A DNA stretch of 64,000 nt, taken from positions 142,210-206,209 of the forward strand of contig JAPKFB010000001.1 in NCBI GenBank assembly GCA_028821775.1, read 5' to 3'. Under the pieces are notes generated by a model that was not told where the DNA came from, searched no databases, and saw nothing but the letters and a program-made list of their open reading frames with translations. The position numbers and the translations under genes are program-made. Shown piece by piece: positions 19,030 through 27,786 of the stretch (positions are counted from its first letter, which is position 1; each line of letters starts with the position of its first letter). This stretch comes from Roseibacillus sp. GTDB lineage: Bacteria; Verrucomicrobiota; Verrucomicrobiia; Verrucomicrobiales; Akkermansiaceae.

Positions 19030-19442
19030 GCTGACCGGGAGCGGGTGGCAAGCCGCTGGAGGAGGGCTCTTGAGGGCCGTCGGGCAGCTGGTTGAATCGA
19101 CGCGCTCGATGAGGTCGGACCCGCGTTGCGTTGTGCTCCAAAATCTCCTGGGAGCGGAAGGAGTCCTAGGAATGGGTGAGGGAGGAGCTCAGGCGGAGAG
19201 AGCGCACGCGCGCGGTCCTGTCAGTGATGGCAGGGGGTGCAGGAGACTAGAGTCCTTCGATTCTGTCCCGAGCCAGGTTCTTGATCGTCAGGGAGATGGG
19301 CGCTGAGGGAGGAGTGGGATTGAGGGGTTGAGCTGAGCTTCATGGGTTTTCCCTTCCATTGGGGCATCGATTGTCGATGTTGGAAGGCACGAATTCGAAT
19401 GTTGGGAGACCGGAGGGATTCCTAGCGAGTAGACACAGCAGG

Positions 19443-21791
19443 ATGAAAGGAAGACTGACAAGGATCGTGTTGAGTGCGGGTTGCCTCCTCGGGAGTGTCC
19501 GCGCGGAAGAAGTTTTCTTGCCCCCGGGTGGGGAGACGGAGTGGAGGTATCTCGATGGGGAGGCGGCGCCGGCGGACACATGGGCGAGGATCGAATTTGA
19601 CGATTCGAAATGGAAGCAGGGCAAGGCCCCGCTGGGCTACGGCAAGGCGGACTTGGGAACGACCCTGTCGTTTGGTGGGAAGGAAAAAAAGAAGCACATC
19701 ACGTCCTACTTTCGGACCACCTTCAAGGCGGGTGCGAAGAGCGAGCTCGATGTCGCGCGGCTTCGGTTGGTCTTGATCTACGATGATGGAGCGGTGGTCT
19801 ACTTCAATGGCAAGGAGGTGGCGCGCCGCAACCTGCCGGAAGGAAAGTTGGATTCGGAGACGGTGGCCCTGCGCGCGATCGGCGCAACCGGCGAGTTTCG
19901 TGCCATGATCCCGGTCGAGCTCCTGAAGTTTGAGGCTGTGAACACGGTGGCGGTCGAGATGCACCAGTCGGGACCGACCAGCAGCGACCTTTATCTCGAT
20001 CTCAAGCTGACCGGGCATCCCGCAGAAATTTTACCGGATCCGGAACCCTACCGCGATGGGATGATCGCGATTCGGCGGGGAAAGCTGGAGGAGGGCGCCC
20101 AATTGTTGTCGAAGATGTCTCCGGACCATCCGGAGTATGCGCAGGCCATGGCGATGCTTGGATGGCAGATTTATGGACTGCAGCTGGGGCGCGCCAAGGA
20201 CGGGTTGGAGTTTGTCAAAAAGGCCTACCAAGTGGCGCCCACTGATCGGCAGGTGGTCCGAGCATATATCAAGACCCACGTGCTCTCGGGAATCCTCTTC
20301 GACGAGAAGACGATCGCGAGGAAGCGAAGCGAGACGGTGGCGCCGGAACATGAGTTCCTGGTGTCAAAACCGGAACTCGGAACGTCAACCACCCTCCCGC
20401 GTGAGAAGTTGGAGAAGGACCTGGACTATCTGGAGCATGTCTTGGTGACCTGCTTCTCTTATCTTGAGCTCAAGCAGGTGGACTACCGCGGGGCGTTGGA
20501 TGCGATTCGGGGATCGCTGGATGATGAGACTCCGATCAACCAGTTCCAGCTGCAGTTGGCCAAGCTGATCAGTCTCTTCTGTGATGGACATGCGAGCCTG
20601 CAGTCTCACCAGACCCAATACATGCCTTCCGGCTACGCGCCCTATGCCGCCGGGAGCTATCAAGGGAGGGTGTTTCTCTACGAGTCCGGGGGAGCAAAGT
20701 TGCTCGATAGCGAGCATCCCTACGTAAAATCGATTGATGGCCGCCCGATTGCAGAGTGGCTGGAAGTGGCCTCTTTTGTGGTGGTCAAGGAGTCGGCGCA
20801 ATGGCGGCTTCGTCAGTCGCTCCGCATGCTTGGCTATGTCAACTACATCCGGGCGGAGCTCGAACTGCCGCAGAAGGATGTCCTCGCGCTGGAGTTGGAG
20901 TCAGAGGACCGGAAGAAGACTCATAAGATGGAGGTGAAGGTGGCGGGGCGCCCGGGCGGGGAGGCACAATTTCCGAGCGGAGATAGTCGCCGGATTGGAG
21001 CGGTCGGCTATATCAGGCTGGCACAAATGACGGGCAGTTCGCGATTTCTTGAGCGGTTGAACGGATGGATGGAAAAGTTCAAGGACACCGAGGGGCTGAT
21101 CATCGATGTGCGGAGCAATCCTGGCGGATCCAAGAACATCCTTCTGACGCTCATGCCCTACTTTTTGAAGCCGGGCGACCCGATGCGGATCATTGAATTC
21201 TCCGCGTATCGGAAACCGATGGAGTTGCCCAAGGCCATGCCGGGTGGCTTCAACATGTCGACGATGTCGGCACAGCCTGTGACCTCGTCTCATTGGAAGA
21301 CGGAGGCGCAACGAACATTCATTGGGGACGCCATCAAGGCCTTCCAGCCCGGGTGGAAACTTCCGGCCGGGAAGTTTAGCGATTTCTACGTGCTGGCATT
21401 CGACTCGACCATGAACCCGAAGGCTTACTACTACGGCAAGCCCCTCATCATTCTACAAAACAGCGGTTCTTTCAGTGCCAGCGACATCTTCCTCGGTGGA
21501 TTCAAGGGGCTCGCGAACACCACCCTGATGGGAACGACGAGCGGGGGGGGGAATGGCTGGATGGACGGATACACCCTGCCCAATTCGAGGCTGGGGGTGG
21601 TGCTTTGTCAAACCGCCAAGTTTCGACCCACCGGCGAGCCTTACGACGGTGTCGGGGTGCCGCCGGATGTCGTGATGGAGGCGACTCCGCAGGATCTCCT
21701 GGGAGAATCAGACGCCGTGCTCGACGCCGCGGTGAAGCGCTTGAGTAAGAAGAACAAGACGCTCGAGAAATCGGCGGTGCCCTCGCCTTAA
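19443..21791 (+). CDS. secreted S41 family peptidase with N-terminal beta-sandwich
   Basis: I start at the ATG at 19443, giving 782 residues, because it begins a signal peptide (MKGRLTRIVLSAGCLLGSVR, cut before EEVF); the open frame extends further upstream but that part does not look coding. Residues 25-192 form a jelly-roll-like module (SYFRTTFKAG, DDGAVVYFNGKEV, NTVAVEMHQSGPTSSD) shared with the neighbouring CotH paralogue 2. A helical middle part follows, then the S41 fold: CDGHASLQ at 380-387, GLIIDVRSNPGGSKN, and NSGSFSASDIF with the probable nucleophile Ser678. The position where Ser/Lys members have FGKG reads TSGGGNG, so the lysine seems absent and His383 may act instead, as in tricorn-like or nisin-resistance-type S41 enzymes. 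The substrate is unknown. Confidence 0.85.
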   Translation: MKGRLTRIVLSAGCLLGSVRAEEVFLPPGGETEWRYLDGEAAPADTWARIEFDDSKWKQGKAPLGYGKADLGTTLSFGGKEKKKHITSYFRTTFKAGAKSELDVARLRLVLIYDDGAVVYFNGKEVARRNLPEGKLDSETVALRAIGATGEFRAMIPVELLKFEAVNTVAVEMHQSGPTSSDLYLDLKLTGHPAEILPDPEPYRDGMIAIRRGKLEEGAQLLSKMSPDHPEYAQAMAMLGWQIYGLQLGRAKDGLEFVKKAYQVAPTDRQVVRAYIKTHVLSGILFDEKTIARKRSETVAPEHEFLVSKPELGTSTTLPREKLEKDLDYLEHVLVTCFSYLELKQVDYRGALDAIRGSLDDETPINQFQLQLAKLISLFCDGHASLQSHQTQYMPSGYAPYAAGSYQGRVFLYESGGAKLLDSEHPYVKSIDGRPIAEWLEVASFVVVKESAQWRLRQSLRMLGYVNYIRAELELPQKDVLALELESEDRKKTHKMEVKVAGRPGGEAQFPSGDSRRIGAVGYIRLAQMTGSSRFLERLNGWMEKFKDTEGLIIDVRSNPGGSKNILLTLMPYFLKPGDPMRIIEFSAYRKPMELPKAMPGGFNMSTMSAQPVTSSHWKTEAQRTFIGDAIKAFQPGWKLPAGKFSDFYVLAFDSTMNPKAYYYGKPLIILQNSGSFSASDIFLGGFKGLANTTLMGTTSGGGNGWMDGYTLPNSRLGVVLCQTAKFRPTGEPYDGVGVPPDVVMEATPQDLLGESDAVLDAAVKRLSKKNKTLEKSAVPSP

Positions 21792-21901
21792 AAGAGACCG
21801 ATTGGCGGGGGCAGGAGGGCCGGGGCGATTCCCAATTCCCACCCACTTGAGAGGGCAATGAGACTTGAGCGCGAGTTCACGAGGGGGCTTCCTCAATGAA
21901 A

Positions 21902-24283
21902 CTACTCGCTCGGTCCAAACTCATCGAAGAGGCGGCCTGTGATGTTGGGGAACATCTTGCGCAGGCTCTCCGAGTGGCCGCCCTCCTTGCTGCGAAATGG
22001 CAAGGAGGGGAGAGGCTCGTCGTTGAGATCATTGTAGCCCATGAAGTAGAGGGTCTTGGGAATGCCCTCGCGCCAGAGAGCCTTGGCCGCAAAGTTCGCC
22101 TTGACCCCGTCCTTGATGAAGCACACCCCGATGCCGGACTTGCCGGGCCAGCGGGTGGAGAGGAGTGCTTCGCCGGGATGCTTCCGCAGGGTTGAGTTGC
22201 CCGCGAGATTTTCAAAGTATCTCTCCTCCAGTCCGAGGGCGTCGAGCACGCTGGGCATGATGTCGAGATGAGTGACTTGTTTCTGCCTCGGTTGGTTCTC
22301 CACCCAGCTTGGCCACTTGATCATGATGGGCACCTCGGTTTGGGGCTTCTTGAGACTTGAGCAATGAAACCAGCCGCCGTGCTCCTGGAATTCCTCCCCG
22401 TGATCACCGGTCAGGATGATGATGGAATTCTGGTAGCGATTTTGTTCCTTCAGGAAGGTGACGAGATCCTCCATTTGATGATCGATCCAGTTGACGGCAT
22501 TCTCGTAGCGTTTCACGACTTCGCGAATTTGCGCCGTGGTGGGATTCAGGGATCCGAAATCAATCTTGGACCAATCCTGATGGATCGGGGTGAAGTTTTT
22601 GGACGGCCAGTAGTAGTTGTAGTGGGCGGAGTCGAGGGCGACGAAATTCAGGGAGCCACCGGTAGGGGAGTTCATGAGTCTCGTTTTGAGGTCGTCGATA
22701 ATGAGGATTTCCCGTTCTGGAATTCCCAATCCGCGAGGCATCATGGGATTGTCGAGAAAGTCCTGAGCGAACTTGTGGGCCGATCCAAAATTGAGATCCG
22801 ACATTTCCTTATAGCTCAGGTCACAAACGGCGCGCACGCTGCACTGGTAGCCCAGCTGGTGGAGGAGACGGATTGGATAGGCTCCCGTGAATCCCCTGGA
22901 AGAGCCGCCTTCTTCGAGGGCATCCCGCCACTCGATGCCGGTACGGCTGTGAAACATGGTGAACCAAGAGACCGGGGTGCAATTCGATCCTGCAAAAGTG
23001 AGTTCGAATTGCTGGCACTCTTCCTTGGCAAACTTGGACAGGAAGGGAGTGATCTCAGGAGTGACACTGTCGGCGCGCCACGTCTCGATCATGATGATGT
23101 AGATATCCGGCTTGCGCTCCAGGGAAGGGAGATCCCCGGCGAGCAAGGCTTCACTCTCGGTTTCGGATTGCGTGACCGCGAACTGGACAGGAATTGTTTC
23201 AAGGCCGGGGTCAGGTCGGAGCATGCCGAGGTGGAGGACAAAGGTGGCATGTTCCGCCTGCCAGATTTCCTTGCGCAGCGTTCCCATGCTCAAGGCTTGT
23301 TGGCCAACCGCAGCAAGCCAGAGTGCAGCAAAGATGACCAGCGCGCGTCGAGTGCGAGCCCTGGTGTTGAGGCGACGCGAGAGCATTTGGAGGACAAAGT
23401 AGGCTCCAATCGAGAGTGTGACGACCCCGATGAGCGTGAGGGTGACCTGGAGGGGAGAGTGCTCGATGCCGCCGGCTTCCAGTTCGACCTTCATGTCAAA
23501 CTCGCCATCGAGAGTCAGGTTGTTGACGATATCCAGGAGCGGTTGTTGCCAGTAGATTCCGGTCGCGGTGTCGACGACGACGAGAATGGGAATGAGCACC
23601 GCCCCGGCGACGACCAGCCAACGGGTGTAGGAGGGGAAGAGCGCGAGCAAGGCTTGCGAGATCAGAATGGCGGCGGTGATGAAGGCTCCCAACGACGCGA
23701 AGCGCCCGGTGATGATGAGAATGGTCTCCCAGGCCGTGCGCTCCTTGATTTCAGCGAGAGACCAGAGATCGCGACTGAGAAGGATCGCGAAGACCAACAA
23801 CCAGAAAGCGCCGTTAAAGAACCAGGCCTGGCGCTGGTCCTTGGGAAAGAGGGTGGAGAAGAGTCTCCGCGATCCCTGATGGGCGATGGCGGCTGCGGAG
23901 TTGATGAGGGAGAGAAGGGCCCACAATCCGAGCAGGACCACTCCGATCCAGTAGAGGAGGAAGGGCGAAGCGGGGAACAAGCTGACTGCCGAGAAGAGGG
24001 CGGTCGTTCCAAGAGCCCAAGTAGAGACTCGGCTCTGAAAGTGCTCCTGGGGGCAGTCTTGCACGATCCGTCGGATGAGCTGCACGAGCCCGACCATGAG
24101 GAGAACTCCGACCGCGAGGATGGCTCCGGTAAAGAGGAGGTTGTATCCAAAGTTGCCATTGCCCAGCTTGTAGAGGCGCTGGAAGGGGACTTGAGGCGCG
24201 AGAGCACCTACCAGCCATGCGAAGATCAGGGCTCGATTCCAGCCGGGCTCGATTTGTTTTGTGCTGCGTGATTCCGCGGACAT
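21902..24283 (-). CDS. membrane sulfatase/LTA-synthase-like enzyme
   Basis: The chosen ATG at 24283 gives 793 residues; 22 upstream codons in frame look non-coding (Arg/Gly-rich). The N-terminal half has about eight hydrophobic segments (for example ALIFAWLVGALAPQVPF, LLFTGAILAVGVLLMVGLVQ, LVVAGAVLIPILVVV). The C-terminal half is an alkaline phosphatase superfamily domain: IYIIMIETWRADSV, a nucleophile region SNCTPVSWFTMFHS, and the metal-binding GDHGEEFQEHGGWFH. The nucleophile region reads C-T-P-V-S, so the Arg of the formylglycine motif CxPxR is absent; a Thr or Ser nucleophile, as in lipoteichoic acid synthases or phosphoethanolamine transferases, is possible. It may modify an envelope glycan or lipid. 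It converges with the S41 gene and stands alone on its strand. Confidence 0.85.
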   Translation of the reverse strand: MSAESRSTKQIEPGWNRALIFAWLVGALAPQVPFQRLYKLGNGNFGYNLLFTGAILAVGVLLMVGLVQLIRRIVQDCPQEHFQSRVSTWALGTTALFSAVSLFPASPFLLYWIGVVLLGLWALLSLINSAAAIAHQGSRRLFSTLFPKDQRQAWFFNGAFWLLVFAILLSRDLWSLAEIKERTAWETILIITGRFASLGAFITAAILISQALLALFPSYTRWLVVAGAVLIPILVVVDTATGIYWQQPLLDIVNNLTLDGEFDMKVELEAGGIEHSPLQVTLTLIGVVTLSIGAYFVLQMLSRRLNTRARTRRALVIFAALWLAAVGQQALSMGTLRKEIWQAEHATFVLHLGMLRPDPGLETIPVQFAVTQSETESEALLAGDLPSLERKPDIYIIMIETWRADSVTPEITPFLSKFAKEECQQFELTFAGSNCTPVSWFTMFHSRTGIEWRDALEEGGSSRGFTGAYPIRLLHQLGYQCSVRAVCDLSYKEMSDLNFGSAHKFAQDFLDNPMMPRGLGIPEREILIIDDLKTRLMNSPTGGSLNFVALDSAHYNYYWPSKNFTPIHQDWSKIDFGSLNPTTAQIREVVKRYENAVNWIDHQMEDLVTFLKEQNRYQNSIIILTGDHGEEFQEHGGWFHCSSLKKPQTEVPIMIKWPSWVENQPRQKQVTHLDIMPSVLDALGLEERYFENLAGNSTLRKHPGEALLSTRWPGKSGIGVCFIKDGVKANFAAKALWREGIPKTLYFMGYNDLNDEPLPSLPFRSKEGGHSESLRKMFPNITGRLFDEFGPSE

Positions 24284-24410
24284 GGGCTGCTCTTTCCCGG
24301 CAGAACGATGGCGGGGGCGCAATTGTCTTCCACCTTGCGGAGGATGCAAGCGGTTCCGAGCGACATCGCACTTGCCATGAGGCCGAGTTGGTGTTTTCTA
24401 GCGCAGCCTC

Positions 24411-24752
24411 ATGCCGACCTACGACTATGTCTGTAAAAAATGCGGGCATGGCTTTGAGCACTTTCAGAGCATGAACGACGACAAGCTGACCGACTGTCTG
24501 CTGGAAGAATGTGACGGGAACGTGAAGCGCTTGCTGGGCACGGGAGCCGGAATCATTTTCAAAGGAGGCGGGTTCTACGAGACCGACTACCGCAGTGCTT
24601 CCTACAAGAGCGGCGCCAAGAAGGAATCCGAAGCGTCCAAGAGCAGTGAGTCGAAATCGGACAGTTCGAGCGCAAGCTCGAGCTCGGAATCCAAGAAGAA
24701 AGACTCAGGCAAGACCGGCGGAAGTTCAACGAGCCCTTCCAAGGCAGACTGA
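24411..24752 (+). CDS. FmdB family zinc-ribbon protein
   Basis: A 113-residue protein beginning MPTYDYVCKKCGHGFEHFQS, the signature N-terminus of the FmdB regulatory family. Cys8-Cys11 and Cys29-Cys34 can bind one zinc; the second pair is spaced CxxxxC. The segment GNVKRLLGTGAGIIFKGGGF closes the conserved part at about residue 62. The remaining 50 residues are a Ser/Lys/Glu-rich tail, probably disordered, and vary among family members. It is divergent from the membrane sulfatase-like gene and followed by a 390-bp gap. FmdB proteins are inferred to be regulators or small zinc-binding partners; the cellular role is not known. Confidence 0.9.
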   Translation: MPTYDYVCKKCGHGFEHFQSMNDDKLTDCLLEECDGNVKRLLGTGAGIIFKGGGFYETDYRSASYKSGAKKESEASKSSESKSDSSSASSSSESKKKDSGKTGGSSTSPSKAD

Positions 24753-25141
24753 GCTCGCGGGCCCGTCGTTGGGGGGGGTCAGGTTCTTCCCGCAGAAGAC
24801 TCGAGGAGCCCACATTCAACAGGCTGTTGAATTTCTCCACAACGCCGCGCTGACGGAGAGTTTTGTTGTCCGTTGGTCATGAACCTCGATTCAATTCCGC
24901 TTCGCGCCGCCCCAGCCAACGGGCTCGTCGCAGCATTCTCGAGAATTTCAACACCTTGTTAACGGATTTCAGGACTCGGCCCCTATTTTTGGAATGGGCG
25001 CGAAAATCTTGGATTCCGGAGAGGGCCGGGAGTTGCAACTGGGTGGTGGCGGCTGGCGGGAGTTTACCTCGCGGCAGCGGGCCGATCCGAAAAAGCGAGC
25101 GCTTTGCAAGGTGGAGCCTTCGTGCTACCAACACCCCAGCC
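24753..25141. other. intergenic region with palindrome and DnaA-box-like site
   Basis: No gene is supported. At 24815-24831 there is a perfect 7-bp inverted repeat, TTCAACA-GGC-TGTTGAA. Immediately after it, TTCTCCACA (24833-24841) matches the DnaA box TTATCCACA with one mismatch. Only this single box-like site was found, so an origin is not claimed; a regulator operator is equally possible. The open frame crossing this gap upstream of the next gene has no family features. Confidence 0.35.
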
Positions 25142-25807
25142 ATGGCCGACAAAGGAAAAGCTAAGAGCGAAGTCCCTCCGCCGCCTCCCAAGAAGGCCAG
25201 CTTGCTGAAGAATGTCTTTTTTCTTTCAGTGCTTGCATTGGTGGTTCTCGGATTGCTGGTTTACATCTCATTTGATCCTCAGGACCTCTCGGACATCGAG
25301 GGCTATCGGGAAACGCCGGGACCGCCCCCGCTCACCGCGCGCAACCTAGCCACCGTTCTTGAGAATGCGGCCGAAGATGAACATGGCGTGCGCATCACCG
25401 AAAAGGAAATCAATGACTATCTCCTGCGGACCCTGAAGTTCGAACAGGAAGGCATCTTCAAAGGACGAGTGGCCGCCCGAGGAGTCTGGGTGCGTTTGGA
25501 GAAGGATGTGGCTGAAGTGATTATCGAGCGAGAGATCATGGGCAAGAGTCACACGATCTCGATGTATCTGCGCCCGGAGCAACAGGAACAAGAAGATGGC
25601 GCGATGCTGACCAAGGTGCACCGCTCCACCGGTCGCTGGGGCCGCACGCGGATATTCCGCGGCTTCATGCTGCTCACCAAGTCCTCCTTCGTCTCGCTCG
25701 CCGAAGCCTATCCAAAGGAACTGGATTTACTGCAGGCCATGTTCAGGAGCAAGGTGCGGGTCACGATTGAGGAGGGGACGATCGAGTTTTTGCCGCCGGC
25801 CCCGTGA
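25142..25807 (+). CDS. single-pass membrane protein of unknown function
   Basis: A 221-residue protein starting MADKGKAKSEVPPPPPKKAS, then one membrane segment (LLKNVFFLSVLALVVLGLLV, about 21-42) and a soluble domain of about 175 residues. The ATG at 25142 is preferred over the longer open frame because the Lys/Pro head followed by a membrane segment is a normal start for this type of protein. The soluble part has ITEKEINDYLLRTLKF and a beta-rich region (GVWVRLEKDVAEVIIEREIM). I do not recognise a named family. Topology suggests the domain is periplasmic. The next gene on the same strand is also a secreted unknown, nearly 300 bp away. Confidence 0.8.
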   Translation: MADKGKAKSEVPPPPPKKASLLKNVFFLSVLALVVLGLLVYISFDPQDLSDIEGYRETPGPPPLTARNLATVLENAAEDEHGVRITEKEINDYLLRTLKFEQEGIFKGRVAARGVWVRLEKDVAEVIIEREIMGKSHTISMYLRPEQQEQEDGAMLTKVHRSTGRWGRTRIFRGFMLLTKSSFVSLAEAYPKELDLLQAMFRSKVRVTIEEGTIEFLPPAP

Positions 25808-26099
25808 GCTCCTGAGGACCCGCGTTCTCTGGCGGCATCGCTCCAGATCTCTTCCTGTGGGCCTCCCATGGAGGGATGCACGATTCGTTCGAGTGTGGGC
25901 TAGGCTTCAATTCCATTTGCGGTAGGTCCCTGATCGGATGGGACCCCGGGTTGTGGGAGAGGGACGCGCGGGGGCCTGTTGAAGCAAGCGGGATCGTCGG
26001 TTTCTGCCCTTTCCCTGAGGGACGTGGGGAGGGGTCGGGGAGGATCATCCGCCGCCTTGCATGATGCTGGTTTCTGGTGCATGAGTGTTTTCCTCTTAC

Positions 26100-27479
26100 G
26101 TGAAGGGCATTCTTCAAACTCTCCTATTACTCACCGTGGCGTTGCGCGTGACGGCTCAGGAAGTGCCGGCTCCGGCGCAGCCTGTCGGGGAACCTGTAGC
26201 CCCCGCTCCCAGCGGTCCGGAGGCCCCGCCCGCGAAGGAGTTGCAGCCCAAGACGGTGAGCGAGTCGCGGCAATTCGTCGTCCATGGGTCGGACTTTGTG
26301 ATGCGAAGCGCCATCGCTTCTCTGGCTGAAGAGATTCGCGGAGCTCTTCTCGAGACGGTCGGAAAGGAGGATGACTGGGAGCATTCGATTGCGATCCAGC
26401 TGCATGGGAACCAGGGCGACAAGGCCCCTGCCCGCACGATGCGGACAAAGTTTTTCAAGGTTCCCGGCGGATTTCGCCTGCAATTGGACATTCATCTGGC
26501 GAAGGGGAAACCAAGTGGCCTTGACGGTGCGCTTTTGGAACTCCTTCTCCTCGAATGGGGACTGCGAGGTCAAGACGACTTGCCGATCGACACCGCGCTC
26601 GGCATCCCGCACTGGTTGACTGAAGGGCTTCTGGAGAGCTTTCGCTGGAGGCGGGGAGATCGCGACCGCACACTCTACGCTGCACTCTTCAACAAGAGTC
26701 AACTTTTCCCCGTGAAGAACATCCTCGAGGTCGAAGATCTTGAGGGAATGGACACGATGACGAATACCGCCTTTTGCGTCTCATCAGGAGCCCTGGTGAT
26801 GGCCTTGCTCAATCAAGAAGGAGGAAAGCAGTCGCTGGCGGCGACCTTGGGAGAGATCGCCACCTTTGAAGGCGATGAGATGAGCCTGCTCATGAAGCAC
26901 TTTCCCGGAATGAACCTGGGGAAGGAGAGCTTCTCGAAATGGTGGGCGTTGCAACTGGCCAAACTGTCTGAAGTGCCTTTCACCCAGGTGCTCACCATTC
27001 GCGAGACTGAGGAGCAATTGAAGACCTTGCTCCTCGTGCGCTTCAAGGGTCCTGCTGGCAATGAGATCGAGGTGGGCACCGATCAGTTTCGCGATCTTCT
27101 TGCCCTTCCTCTCGAGCTTCGACGGGCGGCCATCCAGCCGGTGGGGGAGCGAAGCGGGCTCTTTTTATATCGTGCCTTTCCCGCCCACCGCCCGATTTTC
27201 ACCGAGTACCTCACCATCCTCGCGGAGCTCGCGTATGATAAGGATCAATCGGTGGAAGAGCGCTTGGAGGGCCTGGCCATGCGACGCTCTGATCTCTTGG
27301 CCCTTGGCCTGCGCACGCGGGACTATCTGGATTGGGTTCTCATTACCAAGTCGAACGAATTGAGCGGAGACTTCGAGAGCTTCATCGAACTCAAGGAAAA
27401 CCTGCAGGCCAAGCCATCCAAGCACCGGGGGCATGTTTCGGAGTACCTGGATTCCATGCAGCGGGTCTTCGAGGACTAG
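26100..27479 (+). CDS. secreted protein of unknown function, peptidase-MA-like layout
   Basis: GTG at 26100 gives 459 residues beginning with a clean signal peptide (MKGILQTLLLLTVALRVTAQ). A GTG five codons upstream (26085) is the longer alternative; neither has a good ribosome binding site. After a Pro/Ala-rich linker, the segment RQFVVHGSDFVMRSAIASLA starts the folded part. A later IPHWLTEGLLESFRWR resembles the P-W-L-x-E-G motif that follows the HExxH zinc site in gluzincin (peptidase MA-like) proteins. The expected HExxH position reads LLELLLLEWGL, so metal ligands seem lost. I read it as a possible inactive peptidase-like protein. A modest hairpin follows at 27559. Confidence 0.8.
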   Translation: MKGILQTLLLLTVALRVTAQEVPAPAQPVGEPVAPAPSGPEAPPAKELQPKTVSESRQFVVHGSDFVMRSAIASLAEEIRGALLETVGKEDDWEHSIAIQLHGNQGDKAPARTMRTKFFKVPGGFRLQLDIHLAKGKPSGLDGALLELLLLEWGLRGQDDLPIDTALGIPHWLTEGLLESFRWRRGDRDRTLYAALFNKSQLFPVKNILEVEDLEGMDTMTNTAFCVSSGALVMALLNQEGGKQSLAATLGEIATFEGDEMSLLMKHFPGMNLGKESFSKWWALQLAKLSEVPFTQVLTIRETEEQLKTLLLVRFKGPAGNEIEVGTDQFRDLLALPLELRRAAIQPVGERSGLFLYRAFPAHRPIFTEYLTILAELAYDKDQSVEERLEGLAMRRSDLLALGLRTRDYLDWVLITKSNELSGDFESFIELKENLQAKPSKHRGHVSEYLDSMQRVFED

Positions 27480-27558
27480 GGTGAGTTCGAAACTCCGACT
27501 GGCGGCGGGGGTGGACTCAATTTGGAAGAAACAATCAGGCGCTGCGAGCAGCGCAGCG

Positions 27559-27580
27559 AAAGGGAACCCCGGCCCTTTTT
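27559..27580 (+). terminator. possible intrinsic terminator in the convergent gap
   Basis: AAAGGG (27559-27564) pairs with CCCTTT (27573-27578) around an 8-base loop and runs into two more T residues. It lies 80 bp after the stop at 27479. The stem is short and the T-tract weak, so this is tentative. The rest of 27480-27786 shows no gene. Confidence 0.3.
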
Positions 27581-27786
27581 CCGGCTCGCTGCGTTCTCCC
27601 CACGGCTTGGTGACCCATCCTTGGCAATTCGGGACGCAGCCAGCACTTCGCTCCACAAGCGATCATCTGTCCCATCGATCCGGACTGAGGACTACCAGCC
27701 TGACGGGATTAGGTTCGAGAGGTCGGGCGCATTCACCCAATGGGATTTCTGTCGGAGTGGTGACCATGACGCGGCTCGAGTGGATC

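Noticed and set aside
22364..24271. A 635-codon plus-strand open frame
   Set aside because: Antisense to the membrane sulfatase-like gene; low-complexity Glu/Gly/Arg composition.
24753..25141. Replication origin
   Set aside because: One imperfect DnaA-like box and one palindrome are not enough; dnaA, dnaN and parAB are not here.
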